Source: Legionella septentrionalis (GTDB lineage Bacteria; Pseudomonadota; Gammaproteobacteria; Legionellales; Legionellaceae). From it: a DNA stretch of 64,000 bases. A program made the translations under genes and the position numbers. How positions within the stretch are numbered: position 1 is the first letter of the stretch; each line of letters opens with the position of its first letter. Below are positions 1 through 7,430 of the stretch, piece after piece. A model generated the notes under the pieces. The model searched no databases, was not told the origin of the DNA, and worked only from the letters and a program-made list of their open reading frames with translations. Location: NCBI RefSeq assembly GCF_003989745.1, contig NZ_RZGS01000004.1, positions 1 to 64,000 on the forward strand. Reading direction: 5' to 3'.

Positions 1-2
1 GT

Positions 3-191
3 GAATGGAAGGCATCTATCAAGCCTATTCCTTTTAAAAAATTACGAAATCAAAAAAGACCTAAACACAGCTTTTTTCGATTTGGATTGGATCATCTTAG
101 GGACTTGCTTACCAATTCCAGGATCAAGACAAAACTGTTTAACAAATTAGCCAATCAGATCCTGGTGGAATCAACAGAGCTTGTCTTGTAA
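3..191 (+). mobile_element. C-terminal end of an IS4-like transposase (partial)
   Basis: An open frame enters from the left edge and stops with TAA at 189-191, leaving 62 residues. They are strongly basic, with short blocks such as KPIPFKKLRNQKRPKHS and FRFGLDHLRDLL. A run of K/R followed by F-R-x-G-L-D-x-L-R is typical of the extreme C terminus of IS4-family transposases. The catalytic DDE residues would lie outside the window, so it is not possible to say whether the element is whole. No terminal inverted repeat was recognised between 191 and 235. The family call rests on the tail only. Confidence 0.45.
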
Positions 192-235
192 AAAATTGTC
201 CGGCACAAAGGAGCCCCACTCCTGTCATCCTAGAT

Positions 236-268
236 ATTAATATTATCTTAATATTAATATGCTAAAAT
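236..268 (+). promoter_or_regulatory. PmrA-type tandem box and -10 element of the first orphan gene
   Basis: Two 9-base direct repeats, ATTAATATT (236-244) and CTTAATATT (247-255), are separated by two bases. Six bases further on is CTAAAAT (262-268), whose TAAAAT serves as a -10 hexamer. This matches the tandem cTTAATatT-N2-cTTAATatT consensus described for the response regulator PmrA in Legionella and Coxiella. The same arrangement with identical spacing occurs at 1337-1369 and, on the minus strand, at 44505-44537. Because the -10 lies at 263-268, an ATG at 259 cannot be the start codon of the gene. Confidence 0.72.
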
Positions 269-297
269 GCCGCCCAGCTTTATTTATGGAGAATCAC

Positions 298-1191
298 GTG
301 CCTATTTTATTATTCAATGAAAGCCAGATTACAGCGGAAAACTACCAGGAATTTTGTAAGCAAAACGGTAAAGACCCCAAACAATGTGTTTTTGTTTTCC
401 CGGGCAATCCCAGCCACCATACCCCAGAACACACTTTATTTTCGGTAAAGGAAGGGAAATCTAATCTTAATGCGGTAGCACAGCGATTCGGTGAAGCCGG
501 ATTTCCTACCCTTAGCTTGCCTACTGTGCTCAATCAAGATATTAGCCTTCCCCAACGCGCCATGGCAGATTTATGGCGGGCGGCCGGAGCTGGTTATACC
601 ATCATTTTACCGGTGCGACCTTTTGGGGAAAAAGGACAATATTTTAATTCTCCTTTGAGTAAAAGTAATAACTATGCCGTTGAACTTAATTTCTGGGGCG
701 GAAATGAAGGAGAGCCCAACCCAGGCTTAGGTCATTTTTACAATACCTATATAGTGAATCTGCATACATTTTTACACATGCGGGAGACGGGAGAACCGAA
801 TAGGGCTCAACATTTACAAAACTTTTCACGTCAAATGCAGGGTTTCAATTTACATCAAAATTTAGCTAATAGCTATACTACGGGGGAGCTTTACCCGCAA
901 GATGCCTGGCTGCAACCACCACAACCAAAGCCATCTTCCACCTTTAGTCCTTACCTGCTTTTAGCCATTGGCAGCGGGGTTTTAGGGGCTGCCGGAGCAG
1001 CAACGATAGTAGTCGGAGCCTTGGCGCTGGCACAAGTTATTGCTATTTTATGCCCTCCAGTTGCCTTATTGGCTGCAGGGGCTGTGGCAGCAGCGGCAGG
1101 CATGGCAGGTGTCGGTTTGTTTGCCTACAAGCATTCGCAGAGCAAAAACCATCCCATAGAGCCAGAGCCACACTTGGGCTTCATCCAGTAG
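298..1191 (+). CDS. orphan protein with C-terminal membrane hairpin, paralogue 1 of 3 (candidate effector)
   Basis: No function is recognised. The protein is 297 aa, starting at GTG 298. GGAG at 288-291 sits six bases upstream, and the second paralogue has the same Shine-Dalgarno and start layout. The upstream in-frame ATG at 259 falls inside the promoter. Residues 1-135 form a soluble domain with blocks shared by all three copies: an N-terminal P-[IV]-[LF]-L-F strand, VFVFPGN, FGEAGFPTL, WRAAGAGYTIILPVR (about 93-107) and FWGG (about 132). Residues 219-277 form a long Gly/Ala-rich hydrophobic stretch broken by C-P-P, consistent with two membrane segments in a hairpin. A short polar tail (KHSQSKN) follows. 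There is no signal peptide. The PmrA-type promoter and the hairpin suggest a Dot/Icm-type secreted protein; this is inference. Confidence 0.8.
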   Translation: MPILLFNESQITAENYQEFCKQNGKDPKQCVFVFPGNPSHHTPEHTLFSVKEGKSNLNAVAQRFGEAGFPTLSLPTVLNQDISLPQRAMADLWRAAGAGYTIILPVRPFGEKGQYFNSPLSKSNNYAVELNFWGGNEGEPNPGLGHFYNTYIVNLHTFLHMRETGEPNRAQHLQNFSRQMQGFNLHQNLANSYTTGELYPQDAWLQPPQPKPSSTFSPYLLLAIGSGVLGAAGAATIVVGALALAQVIAILCPPVALLAAGAVAAAAGMAGVGLFAYKHSQSKNHPIEPEPHLGFIQ

Positions 1192-1201
1192 CATTCCAAT
1201 A

Positions 1202-1235
1202 AATAAAGAGCAGCCAGCTGGCTGCTCTTTATTTT
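1202..1235 (+). terminator. rho-independent terminator after paralogue 1
   Basis: Bases 1202-1217 and 1218-1233 form a perfect 16+16 palindrome with core AGCAGCCAG/CTGGCTGCT, running into ATTTT. It lies ten bases after the stop codon of the first orphan gene and separates its transcript from the next, which has its own promoter. Confidence 0.85.
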
Positions 1236-1336
1236 AATCCTTATAAACATTCCTTTAGTTGCATCCAATTTAAAACGCTGGCTAATAAGCTTGCTTACTC
1301 TGGTTTATGGCGAATAATTTAAAGCTGTTACGCAGC

Positions 1337-1369
1337 GTTAAGATTAATTTAATGTTATCATGGTAAAAT
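1337..1369 (+). promoter_or_regulatory. PmrA-type tandem box and -10 element of the second orphan gene
   Basis: Direct repeats GTTAAGATT (1337-1345) and TTTAATGTT (1348-1356) are spaced by two bases and followed after six bases by GTAAAAT (1363-1369). Spacing of box, -10 and start codon matches the copy at 236-268: the box ends 42-43 bases before the start codon in both. The intervening leader is also conserved (CCAGCTTT, TTTATGGAG), so the promoter was duplicated with the gene or is kept by selection. Confidence 0.68.
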
Positions 1370-1397
1370 TACCTCCAGCTTTTTTATGGAGATATAA

Positions 1398-2315
1398 ATG
1401 CCTGTATTTTTATTCCCCGAAGAAAATATTACCGTAGAAAATTATACAAAGTTTTGTTTGGAGAAAGAACAAAACCCTAAACGATGCGTGTTTGTTTTTC
1501 TTGACGATAGCAATCAAAATCCTGCAAAACACACGTTATTTTCGATAAAAAAAGGAAATGATGACTTGGGTAAGATAGCCCAAACGCTGGGCGAGGCCGG
1601 ATTTGCCACTCTAGGCCTTCCCGCTTCCCCAGACGGCGAAGATGAAGAGGACTATTCAGAAGTGGCCATGGCTGCTGTATGGCGGGCAGCAGGAGCTGGT
1701 TATACCATCATTTTTCCAGCCCGGATTCACTGCTCAAAAGGAGATATTTTTGCGGAACATTTAGGCAGGCTCGACAATACTTCGGGCACGGAGTACGAAC
1801 TCAATTTCTGGGACAAGAAAGAAAGTTCTAACGAGATACTGGCTGATTATTACCTCTCGTTAGTACCGAAGCTGGTTAGCTTCACCACAATGCGTGATAA
1901 CCAAGACAGAAATCTTGAACAGAAATTGGGCGAATTCGCCACAGAAGATAAAGAATTAGATGCGGAATCGGAAGATGAATATTATCAGAACGCAATATTA
2001 AAAGATGCCTTCCTGCATGGAAAAAATTCCCCACAAGATAAATGGCTGCAACCACCGGCTGCTTGGTTTAGCCCTTCACTCCTGTTAGCGATTGGCAGCG
2101 GGATTTTTGGTGCTGCGGGCGCGGCAACTGTCGTGATAGGAGCTTTAGCCCTGGCTAAAGTTATCACCATTTTGTGCCCACCTTTAATTTTAGTGGCAGC
2201 AGGGGCAGCGGCTTTAACCATAGGTATAGCTGGAATTGGCTTTTTTGCTCATAAGCATACGCAAGCGCGAAATCAGCCACTGCAATTCGAACAAGCATCA
2301 GCACCCGCCATGTAA
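1398..2315 (+). CDS. orphan protein with C-terminal membrane hairpin, paralogue 2 of 3 (candidate effector)
   Basis: No function is recognised. The protein is 305 aa, starting at ATG 1398 behind GGAGA. It aligns with its neighbours along the full length: VFVF at about 31-34, LGEAGFATLGLP at about 64-75, WRAAGAGYTIIFPAR at about 95-109, and FW at about 137. It carries an acidic insert (EDEEDYSE, about 81-88) and a second acidic stretch near 190-200 that the others lack. Residues 227-284 are a Gly/Ala-rich hydrophobic hairpin with central C-P-P, followed by a polar tail. There is no signal peptide and there are no enzyme motifs. It has its own PmrA-like promoter and its own terminator, so each copy appears to be a separate transcription unit. 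Confidence 0.8.
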   Translation: MPVFLFPEENITVENYTKFCLEKEQNPKRCVFVFLDDSNQNPAKHTLFSIKKGNDDLGKIAQTLGEAGFATLGLPASPDGEDEEDYSEVAMAAVWRAAGAGYTIIFPARIHCSKGDIFAEHLGRLDNTSGTEYELNFWDKKESSNEILADYYLSLVPKLVSFTTMRDNQDRNLEQKLGEFATEDKELDAESEDEYYQNAILKDAFLHGKNSPQDKWLQPPAAWFSPSLLLAIGSGIFGAAGAATVVIGALALAKVITILCPPLILVAAGAAALTIGIAGIGFFAHKHTQARNQPLQFEQASAPAM

Positions 2316-2333
2316 ATTCAGGTTAGAATTAGG

Positions 2334-2364
2334 AAGAGCAGCATGTAAGCTGCTCTTATATTTT
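2334..2364 (+). terminator. rho-independent terminator after paralogue 2
   Basis: Stem AAGAGCAGC (about 2334-2342) pairs with GCTGCTCTT (2349-2357) around loop ATGTAA, followed by ATATTTT. The arm sequence AGAGCAGC is shared with the terminator at 1202-1235, so the gene-plus-terminator unit seems to have been duplicated. Only about 20 bases separate it from the start of the third paralogue. Confidence 0.78.
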
Positions 2365-2383
2365 GTTAAAAGCTTGGAGTATC

Positions 2384-3367
2384 ATGCCCATTTTATTTAT
2401 TAAGCAATCCACAATCACACTGAAAAGCTATGAAGAATTTTGCAAACACCAAAACCATGAAGAAATTTTCAAACATCGCAAGTATGTTTTCATTTTCCCT
2501 GGCAATGAAACTCACCACGGTGGAGCTCATAATTTATATTCAGTAAAAGGGGGAGCGGGATTAGCCGCCCTGGCACGTGTTTTGGGACATGCTGGCTGGC
2601 CAGTCTTGAGTTTGCCTACCACCACGATGGAAAACTGGGCAACCAATAGAGGCCAACAAAAAACCGTGACCCAGGCTCTATGTGATCTTTGGCGCGCCGC
2701 AGGTGCGGGATATACTCTGGTACTGCCGGTGAGATCTCACCAGAATGGCGATTATTTTCATCAACCGCTTGCCAACAGCCAGGATGAACCAAATTTTTGG
2801 GGCGGCGTTCAACTTGCTGCAAATAAACCTTTGGCGAATTATTACACTGAGCAATTGAACTTATTGACTCAATTTTTAAATGAGTGTGAAGAAAACCCCA
2901 GCTTAAAAGTACATCGTCTTCAGGAAATTGAAAAACAATATCCTCATTTGGTACAAAGCTATTGGGATGGGCAGGGCAAACATCCTGAAGATCCCTGGTT
3001 TGCAAAACCTGGACAACACAAAATGGCTGATAGAGGCTCAAGACAAGCTAATCAATCCCCTTTCGTAAAAAAAGAGGAGCAAGCACAGCAACGGCTTTCA
3101 TCCCAGGCAGCAACTGCTGGCAAATCCAATGCGTGGCTTTATCTTACTCTGGGTTGTGGCGTCTTGGCTACGGCAAGTGCAACCGCACTAATCACCGGAT
3201 TCCTGGCCTCCCTGGCAGTCATTTCAATAGCAATGTCTCCGGTTGCCTTGATGATTACAGCGGCAGCCACCTTAGCAGGTAGCCTTGCTGGCGCTGGATT
3301 CTTTGCTTACAAGCATTATCAAGCACAAAATAATGTTGCAGAAGCTTCCTTACGCTTTGATAATTGA
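2384..3367 (+). CDS. orphan protein with C-terminal membrane hairpin, paralogue 3 of 3 (candidate effector)
   Basis: No function is recognised. The protein is 327 aa from ATG 2384, preceded by TTGGAG. A longer frame from 2363 would begin inside the terminator of the previous gene and is rejected. Shared blocks are KYVFIFPGN, LGHAGWPVLSLP, LWRAAGAGYTLVLPVR and FWGG. It differs from the other copies by a polar linker rich in K, Q and E (about 215-248) before the hydrophobic hairpin (about 250-310: cluster of A, L, I, G with S-P-V), and by a tail of about 20 residues. It lacks the PmrA-like box in the short upstream gap, so it depends on read-through or on a promoter inside the preceding gene. 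It is convergent with anmK. Confidence 0.8.
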   Translation: MPILFIKQSTITLKSYEEFCKHQNHEEIFKHRKYVFIFPGNETHHGGAHNLYSVKGGAGLAALARVLGHAGWPVLSLPTTTMENWATNRGQQKTVTQALCDLWRAAGAGYTLVLPVRSHQNGDYFHQPLANSQDEPNFWGGVQLAANKPLANYYTEQLNLLTQFLNECEENPSLKVHRLQEIEKQYPHLVQSYWDGQGKHPEDPWFAKPGQHKMADRGSRQANQSPFVKKEEQAQQRLSSQAATAGKSNAWLYLTLGCGVLATASATALITGFLASLAVISIAMSPVALMITAAATLAGSLAGAGFFAYKHYQAQNNVAEASLRFDN

Positions 3368-3371
3368 TTAT

Positions 3372-4454
3372 CTAAGTGCCTCTATGATAAAGCGCTCCCA
3401 AAACAACAGGTTTTGCGGAGCCGGTAATTTTGCTTAAATCAAGCGGGGTTTGTGTGAGCGTTTTTTCCGCAAGCCAGGCAAACATCATGGCTTCAAGAAA
3501 ATCAGAACTGACTTCGAATTGCTCTGCACAAACCACTTCCTTGTTGTGCAGACGACCTTGTAAGGCGTGCAGCAAGACCAGATTATGCGCCCCCCCACCA
3601 CAAATGATGATTTGTTCAGATTGCCGCTTTTCTATCGCAGCAGCTACTGAAGCTGCAGTTAGGGCTAATAGTGTGGCTTGTACGTCTTCGGGTGCAAACT
3701 CATGCACACCATATTTTTCCAGCCAGGCAAGGGAGAAATATTCTTTGCCTATGCTTTTCGGTGCAGGCAATTTAAAGAAAGCATCTTGCAGCAGCTTTTC
3801 CAGCAGGGGGAAAATGATCTGTCCTCTTGCTGCCCATCGGCCTTCTTCATCATAATCTTTACCCAAGTGTTTTTTGATCCAGGCATCCATCAAACAATTT
3901 CCAGGCCCCGTATCGAAACCACTGCCTCCCTCATCGTTTAAAAAAGAAACATTGGCAATCCCTCCAATATTGACGACGGCCGCATGCTTTAAATGTCCAA
4001 ATAACTCATGATGATAAAGGGGAGCAAACGGGGCGCCCTGACCGCCGACCACTAAATCGCGGCTGCGAAAATCGGCAGCTACAGTAATTTTGGTCAATTC
4101 GGCTATGGTATGGGCGCAACCCAGCTGCACCGTACAAGGTATGTCGCTAAAAGGCTCATGCAAAATTGTTTGCCCGTGGCTGCCAATGGCGATGACGTCT
4201 GCAGAAGTGACTCGCGCTGCCGATAGCAATTCCTGCGCTGCAGCAGCAAAATCCCGGCCTATCAAGGTGTTTAACTGCGCCAGTACAGCAATCATTATTT
4301 TTTCAGCAGCAAGAACATCTTCCAAGAGTGTTCTAGTTTTTTTACTGTAGGGGTAAGTGATGCCAGCCAATAACCGGTTTGTGTCCACATCCACCAATGC
4401 AGCATCAATTCCATCCATGCTGGTTCCTGACATCAATCCAATAAAAAGCTTCAT
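3372..4454 (-). CDS. anmK: anhydro-N-acetylmuramic acid kinase
   Basis: Phosphorylates 1,6-anhydro-MurNAc released from peptidoglycan to MurNAc-6-phosphate, a cytoplasmic step of cell-wall recycling. The protein is 360 aa from ATG 4454; a TTG four codons upstream is less likely. The N-terminal signature GLMSGTSMDGIDA (6-18), VNIGGIANVSF (about 155), GFDTGPGNCLMDAW (about 175) and IICGGGAHN (about 290) are all present, and the length is normal for AnmK. It is convergent with the third orphan gene and lies alone downstream of tatD with a gap of 166 bases. No MurQ partner is in the window. Confidence 0.95.
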   Translation of the reverse strand: MKLFIGLMSGTSMDGIDAALVDVDTNRLLAGITYPYSKKTRTLLEDVLAAEKIMIAVLAQLNTLIGRDFAAAAQELLSAARVTSADVIAIGSHGQTILHEPFSDIPCTVQLGCAHTIAELTKITVAADFRSRDLVVGGQGAPFAPLYHHELFGHLKHAAVVNIGGIANVSFLNDEGGSGFDTGPGNCLMDAWIKKHLGKDYDEEGRWAARGQIIFPLLEKLLQDAFFKLPAPKSIGKEYFSLAWLEKYGVHEFAPEDVQATLLALTAASVAAAIEKRQSEQIIICGGGAHNLVLLHALQGRLHNKEVVCAEQFEVSSDFLEAMMFAWLAEKTLTQTPLDLSKITGSAKPVVLGALYHRGT

Positions 4455-4620
4455 GATACAATCCAAATTACAAACTAATTATTATTACCTGGCATTTTCA
4501 AATGTAAACGCTCTTCCAATAGGAACATGCGTGGATAGCTTGCTGCAACTTTCTGGTCTTGAGGCTAACAATTTCGCACCGCCAAGCTTATAAGCATTTT
4601 TTATTTTAACAATTCATTGC

Positions 4621-5424
4621 TCAAACTGCCTGTAACTTAAAACAATTATAAAAATTTTGGGTGGTTTGTGCGGCAACGGTTTCATACTCCACCCTCAGTA
4701 AATCACTGAGTGCCAAAGCGACGTATTTTACCAAAGCTGGATGATTCTGCTTACCACGAAAAGGTACAGGAGCAAGATAAGGCGAATCGGTTTCAATGAG
4801 GATGCGGTCTAGGGGAACTTTTTTAGCTACTTCTTGCAAGCTCGTTGCATTTTTAAACGTTACAATTCCGGAAAAAGAAATATAAAAATTTAAATCCAAT
4901 GCCTGGCGCGCAACCTCCCAACTCTCTGCAAAACAATGCATAACCCCGCCGATTTCATCGGCTTTTTCCGCGCGTAAAGTCAGAATGGTATCTTCAGCTG
5001 CTTCGCGCGTGTGCACAATCAGTGGCTTGCCAGAAATGCGGGCTGCCTGGATGTGTTCACGAAAGCGCTGGCGTTGCGACTCGCGTGCTTCTTCCGTCGC
5101 AGTACGGTAGTAATCGAGGCCAGTCTCGCCAATGGCTATACAACGTGGATGGGTAGCCAGGGAAAGAAGCTTTGCGGCAGTAATTTCTTGGTGCATTAAT
5201 ACATTTGGGTGTATACCCGCCGAAATATAAATGTTTGGGTAATGATTGGCCAAATCATACAAAGCAGGTAAATCCTCAAGCTCAATGCACACGCATAAAA
5301 ACTCTTTTACGCCATTTGCTTCTGCTTGGTTGATAACCAGGCACAAATCATCATTAAATTCCTTTAAATCAAGAGTATGCAAGTGGCAATGAGAATCGAT
5401 TAGGGAAGAGGTTTTCTGGTTCAT
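4621..5424 (-). CDS. TatD-family metal-dependent hydrolase (YcfH-like)
   Basis: Member of the TatD/YcfH amidohydrolase-fold nuclease family, 267 aa, cytoplasmic. Metal ligands expected in the family are visible: S-H12-x-H14, E100 in IGETGLDYY, H138 (IVHTRE), H163 (VMHCF) and D213 in ETDSPYLAP. It is the last gene of the mltG-tmk-holB-pilZ-tatD operon, 10 bases after the PilZ gene, which is the usual place of ycfH next to holB and pilZ in gammaproteobacteria. The family has 3'-5' DNase or D-aminoacyl-tRNA deacylase activities; which one applies here cannot be told. Confidence 0.92.
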   Translation of the reverse strand: MNQKTSSLIDSHCHLHTLDLKEFNDDLCLVINQAEANGVKEFLCVCIELEDLPALYDLANHYPNIYISAGIHPNVLMHQEITAAKLLSLATHPRCIAIGETGLDYYRTATEEARESQRQRFREHIQAARISGKPLIVHTREAAEDTILTLRAEKADEIGGVMHCFAESWEVARQALDLNFYISFSGIVTFKNATSLQEVAKKVPLDRILIETDSPYLAPVPFRGKQNHPALVKYVALALSDLLRVEYETVAAQTTQNFYNCFKLQAV

Positions 5425-5434
5425 AAGATATGCA

Positions 5435-5776
5435 TCATATAGTGTCTGTCATCTGGCTGGATTTTAACATGCCCGCTAAATAGGTTTCTATCTTGTTGGC
5501 GAGATAGCGCCCCTGCTCGCCGATGAACTGCACGCCAATACCAACCGGCTTATTCCCTTGCGCACCTTTCGGTGTGAGCCAGACTACCTTCCCTTCTACG
5601 GCATCACTTTCCGGCTCATCAAGTAACCTTACAGATAGGTTTACTGCACTGCCTAGCTGGTAATTCTGGGTGGTGCGAATAAAAAGCCCGCCACCTTTTA
5701 TAAAAGGCATGTATGCATGATAAAGTGCGTCTTCGTCACGGAAAGAGCAAATCAATAATTGCGCATCTTCAGCCAT
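5435..5776 (-). CDS. PilZ-domain protein
   Basis: 113-aa single-domain PilZ protein. It has the beta-barrel pattern (GGLFIRTTQNYQLGSAVNL, VEGKVVWLTPKG, VGIGVQF) but lacks the RxxxR and D/NxSxxG c-di-GMP motifs of canonical members. That fits the PilZ paralogue that works in type IV pilus biogenesis without binding c-di-GMP. The start overlaps the end of holB by eight bases, the conserved holB-pilZ arrangement of Pseudomonas and Legionella. Role in pilus assembly is inferred from family and position. Confidence 0.88.
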   Translation of the reverse strand: MAEDAQLLICSFRDEDALYHAYMPFIKGGGLFIRTTQNYQLGSAVNLSVRLLDEPESDAVEGKVVWLTPKGAQGNKPVGIGVQFIGEQGRYLANKIETYLAGMLKSSQMTDTI

Positions 5777-6704
5777 CGATCACTCGCAAATATCCTAATA
5801 ACAATTGTTCCAATGTTAAAATCGGATTGATGTTTATATTATGGTTGATCTTTCTTAACACTGCATTGATTGCATCCAATTGCATAAATTGATAATAAGG
5901 TTCTAAAAGAGAGCAAAAATGCTCGAATTTACTGGTTTCTTTCTGCCCATTACTGTCCTGATTCAGTTGCCGATAAATGGTTTGTGCCGTTAAAAGATGT
6001 AAAAACCATAACAAATCCCGCAAAGGATATACAGCCCATTGCGCCGCTACTGTACAGGGAGAAATTTTTTTTTCAATCAAGTCGCACAAAGTGGAGAGTA
6101 TGACTTCTTTCTGCCGTCCTAATTCTGCACGCACAGAATCCTCAGGATAAAATTCAGTCAATCTTAAATAATTTCTCACTTCTGAAAATTGAAAAACTTC
6201 GGGAAACACGAATTTTTGACAACGGCTTAAAATAGTTGGTAATAAATTATTGATGTGTTCTGCTATAAGGATAAATAAGGTATGCTTGGGCGGTTCCTCA
6301 AGCACTTTTAACAGCGCATTCGCTGCAGCTGTGTTCATTTTATCAGCTGACTCAATGACAATAAGCCTGTACCTGCCTCGTTGCGGTGTTTGATACACAT
6401 CTTGCTGCAGGGAGCGGATAGGCTCGATCTTAATTACACTATCTTCGTCTTCCGGCTTGATGATATAAACATCCGCATGGGTTCCCTTTAAAAGAAGTGT
6501 GCATTCACTGCAATGGCCACAATATTTACCTTCTTTGCAGAGAAGATGCCCTAGCAGATGCTGAATAAATAGCTTAATTCCTATATGCCTTGGGCCTGTT
6601 AATAGAATCGACTGCGGAAAACGCTGTTTTTCAAGCAAAGGTTGAAAGCGCTCCCACAGGGTGGCATGGATTTGTTCCAAACCGGCAGAATGTTGTACTT
6701 GCAT
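5769..6704 (-). CDS. holB: DNA polymerase III subunit delta prime
   Basis: Clamp-loader subunit, 311 aa. The AAA+ fold begins with LLTGPRHIGIK (35-44), a degenerate P-loop as expected for delta prime, which does not hydrolyse ATP. The zinc module has C56, C62, C65 and C68. Downstream are IIESADKMNTAAANALLKVLEEPP and the sensor SRC motif (TILSRCQKF). It follows tmk after a gap of 53 bases on the same strand and overlaps the PilZ gene, so it is part of one operon with tmk and mltG. Confidence 0.95.
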   Translation of the reverse strand: MQVQHSAGLEQIHATLWERFQPLLEKQRFPQSILLTGPRHIGIKLFIQHLLGHLLCKEGKYCGHCSECTLLLKGTHADVYIIKPEDEDSVIKIEPIRSLQQDVYQTPQRGRYRLIVIESADKMNTAAANALLKVLEEPPKHTLFILIAEHINNLLPTILSRCQKFVFPEVFQFSEVRNYLRLTEFYPEDSVRAELGRQKEVILSTLCDLIEKKISPCTVAAQWAVYPLRDLLWFLHLLTAQTIYRQLNQDSNGQKETSKFEHFCSLLEPYYQFMQLDAINAVLRKINHNININPILTLEQLLLGYLRVIDG

Positions 6705-6757
6705 AAGATTTCAGCATCCTCTTAACTCATTGCATTACATTCGTAAGTTAGAACTTT

Positions 6758-7408
6758 CTAACATTCCGTATGAGTAACCCAATCGGCTATGTATTTTTCC
6801 AATCCCGTGTAAATTAAATGTTGCACGGTCCCAAGAGGTTGAGTAGCGTCAATCATAATGACATGCTGTAGGTTTTTAAGATGGTCATGATAAGCAGCAT
6901 AGACATCATCAAAGAAAGCAAGCGATTCTTGTTCAATTCGATCTGCTTTGCTGCGTTTGCGGGCACGCTGCAAACCTTTCTGTGGCGATACATCCAAAAA
7001 AATAGTTAAATCAGGTTGCAAGCCTGCCAGACAAAAATCAGATAACCGCTTGATCATACTGGAATCCAATTTCCGACCACCGCCTTGATAGGCAAATGTA
7101 GATAATTCAAAGCGATCCGATAAAACCCAACCTCCCCTCTGCAACGATGGGCGTATCACTTGTTCGATTAATTGAGTCCTGGCCGCATAAAGTAAAAGCA
7201 GCTCGGCACGCGGATCCAATGGCTCATCAGGCGCTATTTCCTTGATTAAATTGCGTATCATTTCCCCAACGCGGGTGCCACCGGGTTCACGCGTAAGAGT
7301 TAACTCAATTCGCTGATTGGATAAAAAGCGCTTGATGAAATTAATCACCGTGGATTTGCCCGCCCCCTCCAATCCTTCAACTACAATAAACCGCCCTTTA
7401 TTCTGCAT
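6758..7408 (-). CDS. tmk: thymidylate kinase
   Basis: Converts dTMP to dTDP, cytoplasmic. The protein is 216 aa from ATG 7408, chosen because AAGGA lies six bases upstream and because an earlier ATG at 7474 would overlap mltG by 44 bases with unlike residues. P-loop E-G-L-E-G-A-G-K-S-T (11-20), TREPGGT, and SDRFELSTFAYQG are the standard Tmk motifs. It is translated 22 bases after the mltG stop in the mltG-tmk-holB order common in gammaproteobacteria. Confidence 0.95.
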   Translation of the reverse strand: MQNKGRFIVVEGLEGAGKSTVINFIKRFLSNQRIELTLTREPGGTRVGEMIRNLIKEIAPDEPLDPRAELLLLYAARTQLIEQVIRPSLQRGGWVLSDRFELSTFAYQGGGRKLDSSMIKRLSDFCLAGLQPDLTIFLDVSPQKGLQRARKRSKADRIEQESLAFFDDVYAAYHDHLKNLQHVIMIDATQPLGTVQHLIYTGLEKYIADWVTHTEC

Positions 7409-7430
7409 GTAAAATCCTTCAACCGCCTGC

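Noticed and set aside
259-297. Longer N terminus for the first orphan gene from ATG 259
   Set aside because: This ATG lies between the PmrA-type box and the -10 hexamer, and the paralogues start at the equivalent of GTG 298.
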